Assembly (NCBI GenBank): GCA_027065125.1
Contig: JAMOOV010000143.1
Location: 1 to 35,749 of the forward strand
DNA from: Campylobacterales bacterium
GTDB lineage: Bacteria > Campylobacterota > Campylobacteria > Campylobacterales > JALSKU01
Length of the DNA: 35,749 nt
Direction: 5' to 3'
Each line of letters starts with the position of its first letter. Position 1 is the first letter of the stretch. This document shows, one piece after another, positions 22,715 to 30,910 of the stretch. The translations under genes and the position numbers were made by a program. The notes beneath the pieces are model-generated. The model ran no database searches and was not told where the DNA came from. It worked only from the letters and a program-made list of their open reading frames with translations.

Positions 22715-23328
22715 TAGCATCTTTTATGGAGGGTTTTGTATTGGGACTTGGTGCCGCCGTGCCTTTGGGTCCGGTTAATATACTCATCATGACAAATGCT
22801 CTAAAAAACTATAAAAATGCGGTTGCTCTCGGTGCCGGTGCTATGAGTGCCGATATAACATACTTAACACTTTTGCTATTTGGTTTTTTGGTTTTTGCAA
22901 AAAACGGTGCCGTTCAGATAGGATTGGGTTTGTTTGGTACACTTTTTCTATTTTATATCTCTTATCTTATCTTTAAAGGCAGAAATCAAAAAGTGGAAAT
23001 ACATCAAAAAGGCGAGACGGTAGAAAAAGATAAAATTCTCTCAAATTATCTCAAAGGCTATAGCATAACTTTGCTAAATCCCTATACGATAGGCTTTTGG
23101 ATAAGTGTTTCCGTATATATCGCAAACAAGCATCTCTCCTTTATCTTTACTCTTTTGGGACTGTTTTGTGCCATATTTTTATGGATAACTTTGATGCCTT
23201 TGGCGATACATAAAACCAAGCATCTTTTTTCTCAAACAATAACAAAAAACATATCGATCGTTTCAGCGGGTATAATACTCTTTTTTGCCGTTGGAATGTT
23301 GGTAAATACTATAAATAAATTTCACTAA
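22711..23328 (+). CDS. LysE/RhtB-family exporter
   Basis: 205 aa from a TTG at 22711 that overlaps the PaaI stop (TTGA), with AAGGAG upstream. Six TM segments; the N-terminal LysE motif GFVLGLGAAVPLGPVNILIM is intact, with a hydrophilic loop around residues 90-110 (KVEIHQKGETVEKDK) before LLNPYTIGFWISVSVY. It exports amino acids or their derivatives across the inner membrane. In this operon it may discharge excess amino acids or aryl acids. Confidence 0.85.
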   Translation: MIASFMEGFVLGLGAAVPLGPVNILIMTNALKNYKNAVALGAGAMSADITYLTLLLFGFLVFAKNGAVQIGLGLFGTLFLFYISYLIFKGRNQKVEIHQKGETVEKDKILSNYLKGYSITLLNPYTIGFWISVSVYIANKHLSFIFTLLGLFCAIFLWITLMPLAIHKTKHLFSQTITKNISIVSAGIILFFAVGMLVNTINKFH

Positions 23329-23337
23329 AGGATCAGC

Positions 23338-24540
23338 ATGGAAAAATCATATCTTGAGTCAAATCCGGACGAAAAGGGATATTTCGGAAAATTCGGAGGA
23401 GCATATATACCTCCTGTTTTGGAAAAACCTTTTGCGGAGATAAACGAGGCTTATGACAAATTATCAAAAAGCTACGACTTTTTAAATGAATTGAAAAATA
23501 TAAGAAAACACTACCAAGGCAGACCCACTCCGATAACCTATGCAAAAAGATTGTCCGAATATGTAGGAGGAGGCAGGATATACCTAAAAAGAGAGGATCT
23601 CAACCATACCGGAGCTCATAAGCTAAACCACTGCATGGCCGAAGCTTTGGTGGCTAAATATCTCGGTAAAAAGAAGATTATGGCGGAGACGGGTGCGGGT
23701 CAGCATGGGGTGGCTCTTGCAACTGCGGCGGCATACTTCGGACTTGAGTGTGAGATACATATGGGCGAAGTGGATATAGAAAAAGAGAAACCCAATGTCA
23801 TAAGAATGAAGATACTCGGAGCAAAAGTGGTACCGGTTAGTCATGGACTAAAAACTTTAAAAGAGGCGGTAGATAGCTGTTTTGAAGCTTACATCAAGCA
23901 AACTGATACTGCTATTTATGCTATAGGCTCTGTCGTAGGACCTCATCCTTTTCCCAAGATGGTGAGAGATTTTCAAAAGATTGTGGGACTTGAGGCAAAG
24001 GAGCAGTTTTATGAGATGACCTCCTCGCTTCCAGATAGTGTAGTAGCCTGTGTAGGCGGAGGAAGCAATGCTATGGGAATCTTTAGCGGTTTTATAGATG
24101 ATCCGGTAAAACTTTACGGAGTGGAACCTCTTGGAAAAAGCACAAGACTTGGCGAACATGCTGCAACTTTAAGTTATGGTAGCGAAGGAATAATGCATGG
24201 ATTTAACTCCATTATGCTAAAAGATGAAAAAGGGGAACCTGCACCAGTTTACTCCGTAGCAAGTGGACTTGATTATCCCTCCGTAGGACCTGAGCATGCA
24301 CATCTAAAAACTATAGGTAGAACCATAGTAGCGACCGCAAATGATAAAGAGGCTATGGATGCTTTTTATAAACTTTCAAGACTTGAAGGAATTATTCCCG
24401 CATTAGAGAGTTCTCATGCGGTCGCATTTGCTATGAAACTTGCCAAAGAGTTTCCAAAAGAGTCCATTCTTGTCAACTTAAGCGGTAGAGGAGATAAAGA
24501 TATAGATTTTGTAGTGGAAAATTATCCCATACCGGAGTAA
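23338..24540 (+). CDS. trpB: Stand-alone tryptophan-synthase beta-type protein
   Basis: 400 aa, start 9 bases after the exporter with AAAGGAT. PLP Lys in LNHTGAHK (near 97), the catalytic Glu in [11 protein letters not shown] (near 117), the phosphate loop VGGGSNAMG and the end [12 protein letters not shown] are intact. It differs from standard TrpB1 after the PLP lysine ([13 protein letters not shown] instead of KINNCLGQALLA). No trpA is adjacent, though TrpB1 normally pairs with it. It may condense indole and serine, or run as a tryptophan salvage or breakdown enzyme with the ior operon. Last gene of the operon. Confidence 0.85.
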   Translation: MEKSYLESNPDEKGYFGKFGGAYIPPVLEKPFAEINEAYDKLSKSYDFLNELKNIRKHYQGRPTPITYAKRLSEYVGGGRIYLKREDLNHTGAHKLNHCMAEALVAKYLGKKKIMAETGAGQHGVALATAAAYFGLECEIHMGEVDIEKEKPNVIRMKILGAKVVPVSHGLKTLKEAVDSCFEAYIKQTDTAIYAIGSVVGPHPFPKMVRDFQKIVGLEAKEQFYEMTSSLPDSVVACVGGGSNAMGIFSGFIDDPVKLYGVEPLGKSTRLGEHAATLSYGSEGIMHGFNSIMLKDEKGEPAPVYSVASGLDYPSVGPEHAHLKTIGRTIVATANDKEAMDAFYKLSRLEGIIPALESSHAVAFAMKLAKEFPKESILVNLSGRGDKDIDFVVENYPIPE

Positions 24541-24568
24541 AGGGTAGCAACAAAGGCTACCCTGTTTA
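24541..24568 (+). terminator. Hairpin after trpB
   Basis: GGGTAGC (24542-24548), loop AACAAAG and GCTACCC (24555-24561) are followed by TGTTTATC. The stem is strong and the T-run poor, so termination may be partial and aguA may still be read through. Confidence 0.65.
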
Positions 24569-24589
24569 TCCAAATATCGGAGCATAAAA

Positions 24590-25588
24590 GTGTATAGACT
24601 ACCTGCAGAATGGGAAAGACAAGAATATATAATGCTCACTTATCCTCATGAAAATAGTGATTGGAATTGTTGCCTTAAAGAGATAAAAAAAAGTTATAAA
24701 GAAATTATAAAAGCGATATCAAAATATGAAAAATGTTTGATAATTTGTAACAAAATAAGCTCAGCAAAGAGTGAATTAAGCGACATTATAAATGATAATA
24801 TACTTTTTATCGAAATAAACACTAATGATACCTGGATTAGAGACTATGGGGCAATAGATGTATTTAAAAAAAATGAAATCATCTCTTATGATTTTACTTT
24901 TAACGGTTGGGGCAATAAATTTGAAGCAAAACTCGATAATTTAGTCAATAATGTTTTGTATAAAAAGAGAATTTTTTCAAACAAACTTATAAAAAAAGAG
25001 TTTATTTTAGAAGGTGGAAGTATAGAAACAAATGGCAAAGGAGTTTTGCTCACAACATCAAAATGTCTTTTAAATTCAAACAGAAATCTTTTGCTTTCAA
25101 AGAATAAGATAGAGACAAAATTAAAACATTTTTTTGGATGCAAAACGATAATTTGGCTTGAAAACGGTTATCTATCAGGGGATGACACCGACTCACATAT
25201 AGATACTTTAGCAAGATTTTTAAACGAAAACACAATCGCCTATGTAAAGTGCTTTGATGAAAAAGATGAGCATTTTTTCGAGTTAAACCAAATGGAAAAA
25301 GAGTTGGAAAAAACAAACTTTCATCTTATCCCTCTACCATTGCCACATCCGATATATAAAGACAAAAAAAGACTTCCAGCAACTTATCTTAACTTTCTAT
25401 TTATCAATGGTGCGATACTCCTTCCGATATATAATGATATTTACGATAAAGAAGTTATAACTTTTTTTGAAAACTTTTATACAAATATTGATATAATTCC
25501 AATCGATTCTACTGCACTAATAAGAGAACATGGTAGTATTCATTGTGCAACTATGCATAGATTTGCAAAACCAAAGGATATATTTTGA
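24590..25588 (+). CDS. aguA: Agmatine deiminase
   Basis: 332 aa from a GTG at 24590 with GGAG upstream. MLTYPHENSDWN at the start, TWIRDYGAIDVF, EGGSIETNGKGVLLTT, the Asp/His of DDTDSHIDTLARF and the catalytic Cys in REHGSIHCATM follow the peptidyl-arginine-deiminase fold of AguA. It turns agmatine into N-carbamoylputrescine and ammonia. The next enzyme, AguB, is 4.4 kb away on the same strand. Shorter than many AguA (about 365 aa) but typical of the phylum. Overlaps fieF by TTGA. Confidence 0.9.
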   Translation: MYRLPAEWERQEYIMLTYPHENSDWNCCLKEIKKSYKEIIKAISKYEKCLIICNKISSAKSELSDIINDNILFIEINTNDTWIRDYGAIDVFKKNEIISYDFTFNGWGNKFEAKLDNLVNNVLYKKRIFSNKLIKKEFILEGGSIETNGKGVLLTTSKCLLNSNRNLLLSKNKIETKLKHFFGCKTIIWLENGYLSGDDTDSHIDTLARFLNENTIAYVKCFDEKDEHFFELNQMEKELEKTNFHLIPLPLPHPIYKDKKRLPATYLNFLFINGAILLPIYNDIYDKEVITFFENFYTNIDIIPIDSTALIREHGSIHCATMHRFAKPKDIF

Positions 25589-26460
25589 CACTTGAAAAAA
25601 AGGCTACAATTGTTTCAAGCTGTATTGCCACCATACTTATAATTATCAAATTAACCGTAGGGGTATTAAGCGGTTCTATTTCGGTTATCGCAAGTGCCAT
25701 AGATTCTGTGCTTGATCTTATAGTTTCAGCTTTCAATCTTTTTGCTATTACCAAATCTGAAAAACCTGCTGATAAAGAATTTAACTACGGAAGAGGCAAG
25801 ATAGAAGCTCTTGCTGCTGTGATAGAGGGAACTATTATAACTATATCTGGTTTTTTTATCTTTTATGAAGCGGTAAAAAAAGCTATAGAAAATGAACCAA
25901 CAAAACTACTTGATATATCTATTATGATAATGAGTATATCCATAGTATTAACCATTGGCTTAGTTATTTTTTTAAACTATGTAGCAAAAAAGACAAACAA
26001 TCTTGTCATAAGATCGGATGCTCTTCACTACAAAACCGATATATACAGCAACGGTGCTATTTTAATCGCTCTTGTATTGATACATTTTACCGGAATTCAA
26101 TTGATTGATTCTATATTTGGTGGGGCGATAGCTATATATATCATATATTCAGCCTATGAGATTATAAAAGAGGGTGTTTTAATGTTGCTTGATATAGCCC
26201 TTGATAAAGAAATTGTTGAAAAAATTCAAGATATTATAATCAGCGAAAACGGTGTGACGGATTATCACTTTTTAAAATCAAGAAAAAGCGGAAAGACGAA
26301 TTTTATTGATGTTCATGTGGTGATGACACCCAACATATCACTCGTAGAAGCTCACGATATATCCGATAGTATAGAGGCAAAGATAAAAGAGCTTGATAAA
26401 GATAGCGAATGGAGTATCACTATACATCTTGATCCTTACGACGACTCTATAGAGCATTAA
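25585..26460 (+). CDS. fieF: Cation diffusion facilitator (FieF type)
   Basis: 291 aa from a TTG at 25585, overlapping aguA, with AAAGGAT upstream. The metal-site motifs are intact: DSVLDLIVS (D-x-x-x-D) near residue 32 and HYKTDIYSNG (H-x-x-x-D) near 146. After six TM segments, a cytoplasmic domain contains VHVVMTPNISLVEAHDISD. It exports Fe2+, Zn2+ or other divalent metals by proton exchange. Its proximity to the feo genes suggests iron homeostasis. Confidence 0.88.
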   Translation: MTLEKKATIVSSCIATILIIIKLTVGVLSGSISVIASAIDSVLDLIVSAFNLFAITKSEKPADKEFNYGRGKIEALAAVIEGTIITISGFFIFYEAVKKAIENEPTKLLDISIMIMSISIVLTIGLVIFLNYVAKKTNNLVIRSDALHYKTDIYSNGAILIALVLIHFTGIQLIDSIFGGAIAIYIIYSAYEIIKEGVLMLLDIALDKEIVEKIQDIIISENGVTDYHFLKSRKSGKTNFIDVHVVMTPNISLVEAHDISDSIEAKIKELDKDSEWSITIHLDPYDDSIEH

Positions 26461-26566
26461 ATCGGACAAATCTCACAATACCCATCAATACAAAAATCCA
26501 AAAAGCCATAGAGGTATCTTGTCTGAAGTCTAAACTAACGGGGTGGTTTTTATAGATTTGAAAGTT

Positions 26567-26863
26567 TTACTCCTCTTGGCAACAGCTTTGACATCCCCCG
26601 AAAAATCTTTTTCCCCAGCGGTGCCTCATGCCTTTTCCGGCAAGCTCCACCTCTATATTGTCCGCTTCGTTTTTACTGACTATCACACAAGAGTCAAAAT
26701 TTATCTTTAGATAAAAACTACCCTTCATAAAACCGACTCTACACACATGTATAAGCTCATTTTTCACAAGTCCCAAAGAGTGAAGTCTTTGCTTTAACTC
26801 TTCGGGTAAATTTATCTCTTTTATGATGGCTTTTTGCCCTTTTTCAAGTTCACTTAGTTTCAC
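26567..26863 (-). CDS. feoA: Second FeoA, Cys-rich tail
   Basis: 98 aa from a GTG at 26863 with AAAAGGAG. The SH3-like FeoA core (ELEKGQKAIIKEINLPEELK, LHSLGLVKNELIHV) is normal. The C-terminal extension GGCQSCCQEE carries three cysteines and is absent from the first FeoA (29104). It may bind iron or an Fe-S unit, in the manner of FeoC. A terminator and about 150 bases separate it from feoB, so it may have its own promoter. Confidence 0.85.
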   Translation of the reverse strand: MKLSELEKGQKAIIKEINLPEELKQRLHSLGLVKNELIHVCRVGFMKGSFYLKINFDSCVIVSKNEADNIEVELAGKGMRHRWGKRFFGGCQSCCQEE

Positions 26864-26944
26864 CCAAATATCTCCTTTTCATTAAAGCAAAGCTTCAATG
26901 AAAATTCCCCTCACTAAAGCTTTGTCTGTCGACAAGAATAAAAC

Positions 26945-26991
26945 CCTCAAGATTTTCATGTTTTTTGTGATTTTAACCAACAATCTTGAGG
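26945..26991 (-). terminator. Terminator downstream of feoB
   Basis: CCTCAAGATT and AATCTTGAGG form a 10-bp stem with a 27-nt loop on the minus strand, followed by GGTTTTATT. It lies 20 bases after the feoB stop and isolates the second feoA. Confidence 0.65.
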
Positions 26992-27011
26992 ATTTCATAA
27001 CCGTATTATAC

Positions 27012-29111
27012 CTAATATCCCATTAAAGCCAATACCTTATAGACAAAAAATGCTAAAAGCCAAGCTACCACATTGGGATAAATCGTATAAAAAGTTCTCC
27101 AAGCCCATTGAGGAACTTCCGCATAAAATGTACTCATAGCCGCAAGACAAGGAGAGTATATCATGATGATGATGATAAGAGCCACCGCAGCTTTAAAGTC
27201 AATATTTTCTTGCATCTTTTTTATAAGACCGTTACTTGCACCGCCCTCTCCTACCGCATACAAAGTTCCCATAGTGGAAACCACCGTCTCTTTCGCCGCA
27301 AGCCCAGCTATGACAGACACACTCATTCTCCAATCAAATCCGAGAGGCTCGAAAATAGGATTTATCGTCTTTCCTATTTTACCAAGATAACTCTCTCCAA
27401 GCAATTTAGCCTTCAGCTCATTTTCCAAATCCTGTTTTTTCGTTTTATCAGTTGTTACAGCTATCTTTGCTTCATAATTTTTAACGATATTTGGATGATG
27501 AGGATAGGTGCTTAAAAACCAGATGATCATAGCCGTTCCGGCTATAAAAGTTCCCGCCTTTTTCAAAAACATTTTTGTCTTTATCCAAAGATCCATCGCC
27601 AAAGATTTCATAGAGGGGAAACGATAGGGAGGTATCTCCATAACAAAAGGCTCCGGCTCACCTTTAAAAAGCACAGTTCTTAGTATCTTTGCTACGATAA
27701 GACCCAAAACCGCTCCGCCAAGATAGATGGCAAACAGAACATTTCCGGGATTGTGTTTAGCAAAAAAAGCGGCTATCACAAGCACATATATAGGCAGTCT
27801 TGCCCCGCAACTCATAAAGCCCAAAACAAGCATCGTTATGATCCTGTCTTTCGGATTTTTAAGAGTTCTTGCCGCCATATATGCAGGAACAGTACAGCCA
27901 AAACCGCTAACAAGCGGAACAAAAGCTTTACCCTGAAGCCCGAATTTTTTCAAAAATCCATCCATCAAATATGCCGCTCTTGCCATATAGCCCGTTTGCT
28001 CCAAAAGGTTGATACCCAAAAAGAGGATCAATATATTGGGCAAAAACATCACTACCGCTCCAACCGCCGGTATAACTCCTTCGGTCAAAAGAGAGTTAAA
28101 TCCCCCCTGCGGTAAAACCGAAGAGAGATAATTGGCACTCTCGCTAAAAGCTGTATCTATCAACTCCATAGGGATATTACCAAGTTCAAAAGTGAGTTGA
28201 AAAAGAGCCCACATAAAAAATAAAAATATTGGAAGTCCAAGAATAGGATGGATCAAGATATTGTCTATCTTTTCACTCAAACTCTCTTCGATTTCCGGCA
28301 AAGATATACTCTCCATCTGAAGATTGTGAGCAAGTGCGGCTCTATCGTTAGATAAAATATCTGCGGTACTATCTTCATCAAACTCCGCTTCAAGATTTTT
28401 ATACATCTTTTCAAGCATATCATGCACTTCTATGAAGATAGGAAGATCATGTATGATTTTATAAACCTGCTCATCTCTATCAAGTAGCCTTATAGCTACA
28501 AATCTCGCATACTTTTCATCTTTAAAGTGGGGGGATTTTTGTAATGCTTTGCTTAGTTTTTCTATCCTGATCTCTACTCTCTCGTTATAATATATCTTAT
28601 TTTTATACTCTTTTTTATTGTAAGCCTCTATAACGGTATCTACTATCTTATCAACCCCTTTACCCTCTTTTGCCGAAGCTAATATAACGGGTATCCCAAG
28701 AAGTGTTTCGAGCTTGTCTTTATCTATCTTACCGCCTTTTTTCTCTATCTCATCCACCATATTTACGATAAGTATCATCTTTTTTTGCATATCAAGCAGT
28801 TGCATGGTAAATATAAGATTTCTCGATAGAGTGTTGGCATCAACTATATTGACTATTATGTCATATTTTTCATTTAAGAGATAATTTTTTGCTACTTGCT
28901 CCTCAGGAGTGTAAGCATTTAGAGAGTAAATACCGGGCAGATCCACCATCTGTATATCATACTCTCCCTTTTTTATCTCCACTACGGTCTTTTCAACGGT
29001 AACACCGGAAAAATTACCCGTATGAAGTCTCGCATCGCTGATAGCATTTAGTATGGAGGATTTGCCTACATTTGGCTGTCCGGCAACGACAACTTTGATC
29101 AAATTACTCAT
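27012..29111 (-). CDS. feoB: Ferrous iron transporter FeoB
   Basis: 699 aa. The N-terminal GTPase domain has GQPNVGKSS, DLPGIYSL and NMVDE motifs (about residues 10-120), followed by a helical GDI-like domain and a membrane domain with paired Gate regions (PLVSGFGCTVPAYMAARTLK and SVIAGLAAKETVVSTMGTLY). It imports Fe2+ using GTP. Overlap of 8 bases with the upstream feoA makes feoAB one unit, driven by the Fur-box promoter near 29.4 kb. Confidence 0.95.
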   Translation of the reverse strand: MSNLIKVVVAGQPNVGKSSILNAISDARLHTGNFSGVTVEKTVVEIKKGEYDIQMVDLPGIYSLNAYTPEEQVAKNYLLNEKYDIIVNIVDANTLSRNLIFTMQLLDMQKKMILIVNMVDEIEKKGGKIDKDKLETLLGIPVILASAKEGKGVDKIVDTVIEAYNKKEYKNKIYYNERVEIRIEKLSKALQKSPHFKDEKYARFVAIRLLDRDEQVYKIIHDLPIFIEVHDMLEKMYKNLEAEFDEDSTADILSNDRAALAHNLQMESISLPEIEESLSEKIDNILIHPILGLPIFLFFMWALFQLTFELGNIPMELIDTAFSESANYLSSVLPQGGFNSLLTEGVIPAVGAVVMFLPNILILFLGINLLEQTGYMARAAYLMDGFLKKFGLQGKAFVPLVSGFGCTVPAYMAARTLKNPKDRIITMLVLGFMSCGARLPIYVLVIAAFFAKHNPGNVLFAIYLGGAVLGLIVAKILRTVLFKGEPEPFVMEIPPYRFPSMKSLAMDLWIKTKMFLKKAGTFIAGTAMIIWFLSTYPHHPNIVKNYEAKIAVTTDKTKKQDLENELKAKLLGESYLGKIGKTINPIFEPLGFDWRMSVSVIAGLAAKETVVSTMGTLYAVGEGGASNGLIKKMQENIDFKAAVALIIIIMIYSPCLAAMSTFYAEVPQWAWRTFYTIYPNVVAWLLAFFVYKVLALMGY

Positions 29112-29337
29112 CCTCGATCTCCACGACTATATTTTGAGCCTCTTCTTCTCTTAGTCCAACTTTAGTATCGTTGCTCATAATATCCCAAGTTTGTTTGGCA
29201 AGAGTATGTTTTAAAACTTGTATCTTTGCTCCCTTGACTATCCCCATAGCAAATAGTCGCCCTTTGATAGGCTCCTTGGCTGTTATCTTTTTTACGATAG
29301 CCTTATCCCCTATTCTCAAATCTGATATTTTTTTCAA
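29104..29337 (-). CDS. feoA: FeoA, first copy
   Basis: 77 aa from a TTG at 29337 with GGGAGAAA. The FeoA SH3-like core is complete: ISDLRIGDKAIVKKITA, GRLFAMGIVKGAKIQVL, NIVVEIEDE. No Cys tail, unlike the copy at 26567. It overlaps feoB by 8 bases and supports its GTPase. A TACAAT at 29369-29374 (minus) is the likely -10. Confidence 0.92.
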   Translation of the reverse strand: MKKISDLRIGDKAIVKKITAKEPIKGRLFAMGIVKGAKIQVLKHTLAKQTWDIMSNDTKVGLREEEAQNIVVEIEDE

Positions 29338-29403
29338 AATTTCTCCCTAAGCAACTTATTTGTGGGGGATTGTAGCTAAAAAAGTATTAAACAACTCTTA
29401 AAG

Positions 29404-29418
29404 TGATAATCATTATCA
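29404..29418. promoter_or_regulatory. Fur box upstream of feoA-feoB
   Basis: TGATAATcATTATCA is a 7-1-7 palindrome matching the GATAAT-type Fur consensus. It sits about 30 bases upstream of the feoA -10 (29369-29374). Fur bound with Fe2+ should repress transcription here. No other Fur box was found nearby. Confidence 0.85.
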
Positions 29419-29445
29419 ACTTAAGAAAGTTAAATATTATTATTG

Positions 29446-29484
29446 TTTTAAGAGCGATAATAAAATGCTTTATCGCTCTTAAAA
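29446..29484 (-). terminator. Hairpin terminator of the DUF302 gene
   Basis: TTTTAAGAGCGATAA and TTATCGCTCTTAAAA form a perfect 15-bp stem with a 9-nt loop, starting 7 bases after the gene's stop. The A/T-rich ends let it act in both directions. Confidence 0.75.
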
Positions 29485-29491
29485 AGTTATA

Positions 29492-29932
29492 TTATTTTGA
29501 AGCTTTGTCGGTTATCTCGTTTAAAACTTTATCCATCATAGGTATCACTCCGCACCCCTTAAGGTCAAATCTATTTTCAAACTCTCTTGGATTTAAGTAC
29601 TCGATTTTTACATGATCGTCATAATCTTTATAAACAAATACTCTAACCGGCAACTCTATACCGGCTTTCGGATCTCTTCTTAATATCCTCGTACCCATTT
29701 TTGCACTGCCTATTGTTATCACTTTAGCATCCATTATATTCATATCCGCTTTTTTGGCATTTGCCTTGTGATCAAATATACCAAATACACTCAATCCCTT
29801 CTCTTTAGCACTTTTTTCTATCTTTTTTACAGTTGCATCTACAGAATTTTTACTACTTTTTATGATGTAGTAATTTCCCGCATTCAAAGCAACCGTACAT
29901 ATAAAAGTAAAAAGTAAAAACTTAAATCTCAT
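29492..29932 (-). CDS. DUF302 periplasmic protein
   Basis: 146 aa from the ATG at 29932, which has a strong AAGGAGG; the track start at 29971 is rejected. A signal peptide (MRFKFLLFTFICTVALNA) precedes the DUF302 core: SVDATVKKIEKSAKEKGLSV near 30, FGIFDHKANAKKADM, then ITIGSAKMGTRILRRDPKAG and PVRVFVYKDYDDHVKIEYLN. The core resembles other small heme- or copper-handling periplasmic proteins, but DUF302 has no firm function. Only the hairpin lies between it and the Fur-regulated feoA. Confidence 0.85.
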   Translation of the reverse strand: MRFKFLLFTFICTVALNAGNYYIIKSSKNSVDATVKKIEKSAKEKGLSVFGIFDHKANAKKADMNIMDAKVITIGSAKMGTRILRRDPKAGIELPVRVFVYKDYDDHVKIEYLNPREFENRFDLKGCGVIPMMDKVLNEITDKASK

Positions 29933-30034
29933 ATAAACCTCCTTGAAATTTTTTTGTATTGTATCAAACATTAGTGCCTAAAAAGTGTTTAGCAATATGA
30001 TATAATTATATTAAAAGCAAAAAGGTCAAATCGC

Positions 30035-30910
30035 ATGATAAAAGTCGGCATGATTCAACAAAAATATCAAGGCAATAGTAAAGACACCATAAATAAAACG
30101 GTAAAACTTATCGAAAATGCCAAAAAAAAGGGTGCAGATTTGGTAATACTTCAAGAGCTTCATCAAGATAGATATTTTTGCATCAACGAAGATACGAACA
30201 ACTTTAAGTTATCGGAAAGTTTTGATAGTGATATAAAATTTTGGAGCAATGTAGCAAAAACAAATGATATAGTATTAGTAACTTCACTATTTGAAAAAAG
30301 AGCTCCCGGACTCTATCACAATACGGCGGTAGTATTTGAAAAAGACGGTACAATAGCCGGCAAATATAGAAAGATGCATATACCCGATGATCCGGGATTT
30401 TATGAAAAATTTTACTTCACACCAGGAGATTTGGGATTTGAGCCGATAGATACGAGTGCGGGGAGGCTTGGAGTATTAATCTGTTGGGATCAATGGTATC
30501 CCGAAGCGGCTCGCATTATGACTCTAAAAGGTGCCGAGATACTCATATATCCCACCGCTATAGGCTGGTTTGACGAGGATAACCAACAAGAGAAACAACG
30601 ACAACTCGATAGCTGGATCACGATACAAAGATCTCATGCCATAGCAAACGGCCTACCCGTCGTCGCGGTCAATAGAGTAGGTTTTGAAAAAGATAACTCC
30701 GGATGTTTAAAAGGGATAAGATTTTGGGGAAACTCTTTCGTTTGCAATGCAGGAGGAGAGATCATCAAAAAACTTGATGACAAAAGCGAAACCGCCCAAG
30801 TCGTTGAAATAGATTTATCCCAAAGCAAAAATTTTAGAGATATTTGGTCTTTTTTAAGAGATAGGAGGATAGAGTGCTACTCCTCCTTACTAAAGAGATA
30901 TGACGATTAG
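30035..30910 (+). CDS. aguB: N-carbamoylputrescine amidase
   Basis: 291 aa with AAAAGG upstream and TATAAT at 30001-30006. The nitrilase triad is E in LQELHQDRYF, K in KYRKMHIPDDPGFYEKFYFTPGD and C in LICWDQWYPEAARI. IYPTAIGWFDEDNQQEKQRQ and SHAIANGLPVVAVNRVG match AguB. It removes the carbamoyl group of the AguA product to give putrescine, CO2 and ammonia. Its stop overlaps the repaired end of the M23 gene on the other strand. Confidence 0.92.
   Translation: MIKVGMIQQKYQGNSKDTINKTVKLIENAKKKGADLVILQELHQDRYFCINEDTNNFKLSESFDSDIKFWSNVAKTNDIVLVTSLFEKRAPGLYHNTAVVFEKDGTIAGKYRKMHIPDDPGFYEKFYFTPGDLGFEPIDTSAGRLGVLICWDQWYPEAARIMTLKGAEILIYPTAIGWFDEDNQQEKQRQLDSWITIQRSHAIANGLPVVAVNRVGFEKDNSGCLKGIRFWGNSFVCNAGGEIIKKLDDKSETAQVVEIDLSQSKNFRDIWSFLRDRRIECYSSLLKRYDD

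Noticed and set aside
26461-26566. Open frame continuing after the FeoA stop (QIYKNHPVSLDFRQDTSMAF...)
   Set aside because: About 38 codons, no RBS before the only ATG; chance open length in AT-rich DNA is enough to explain it.
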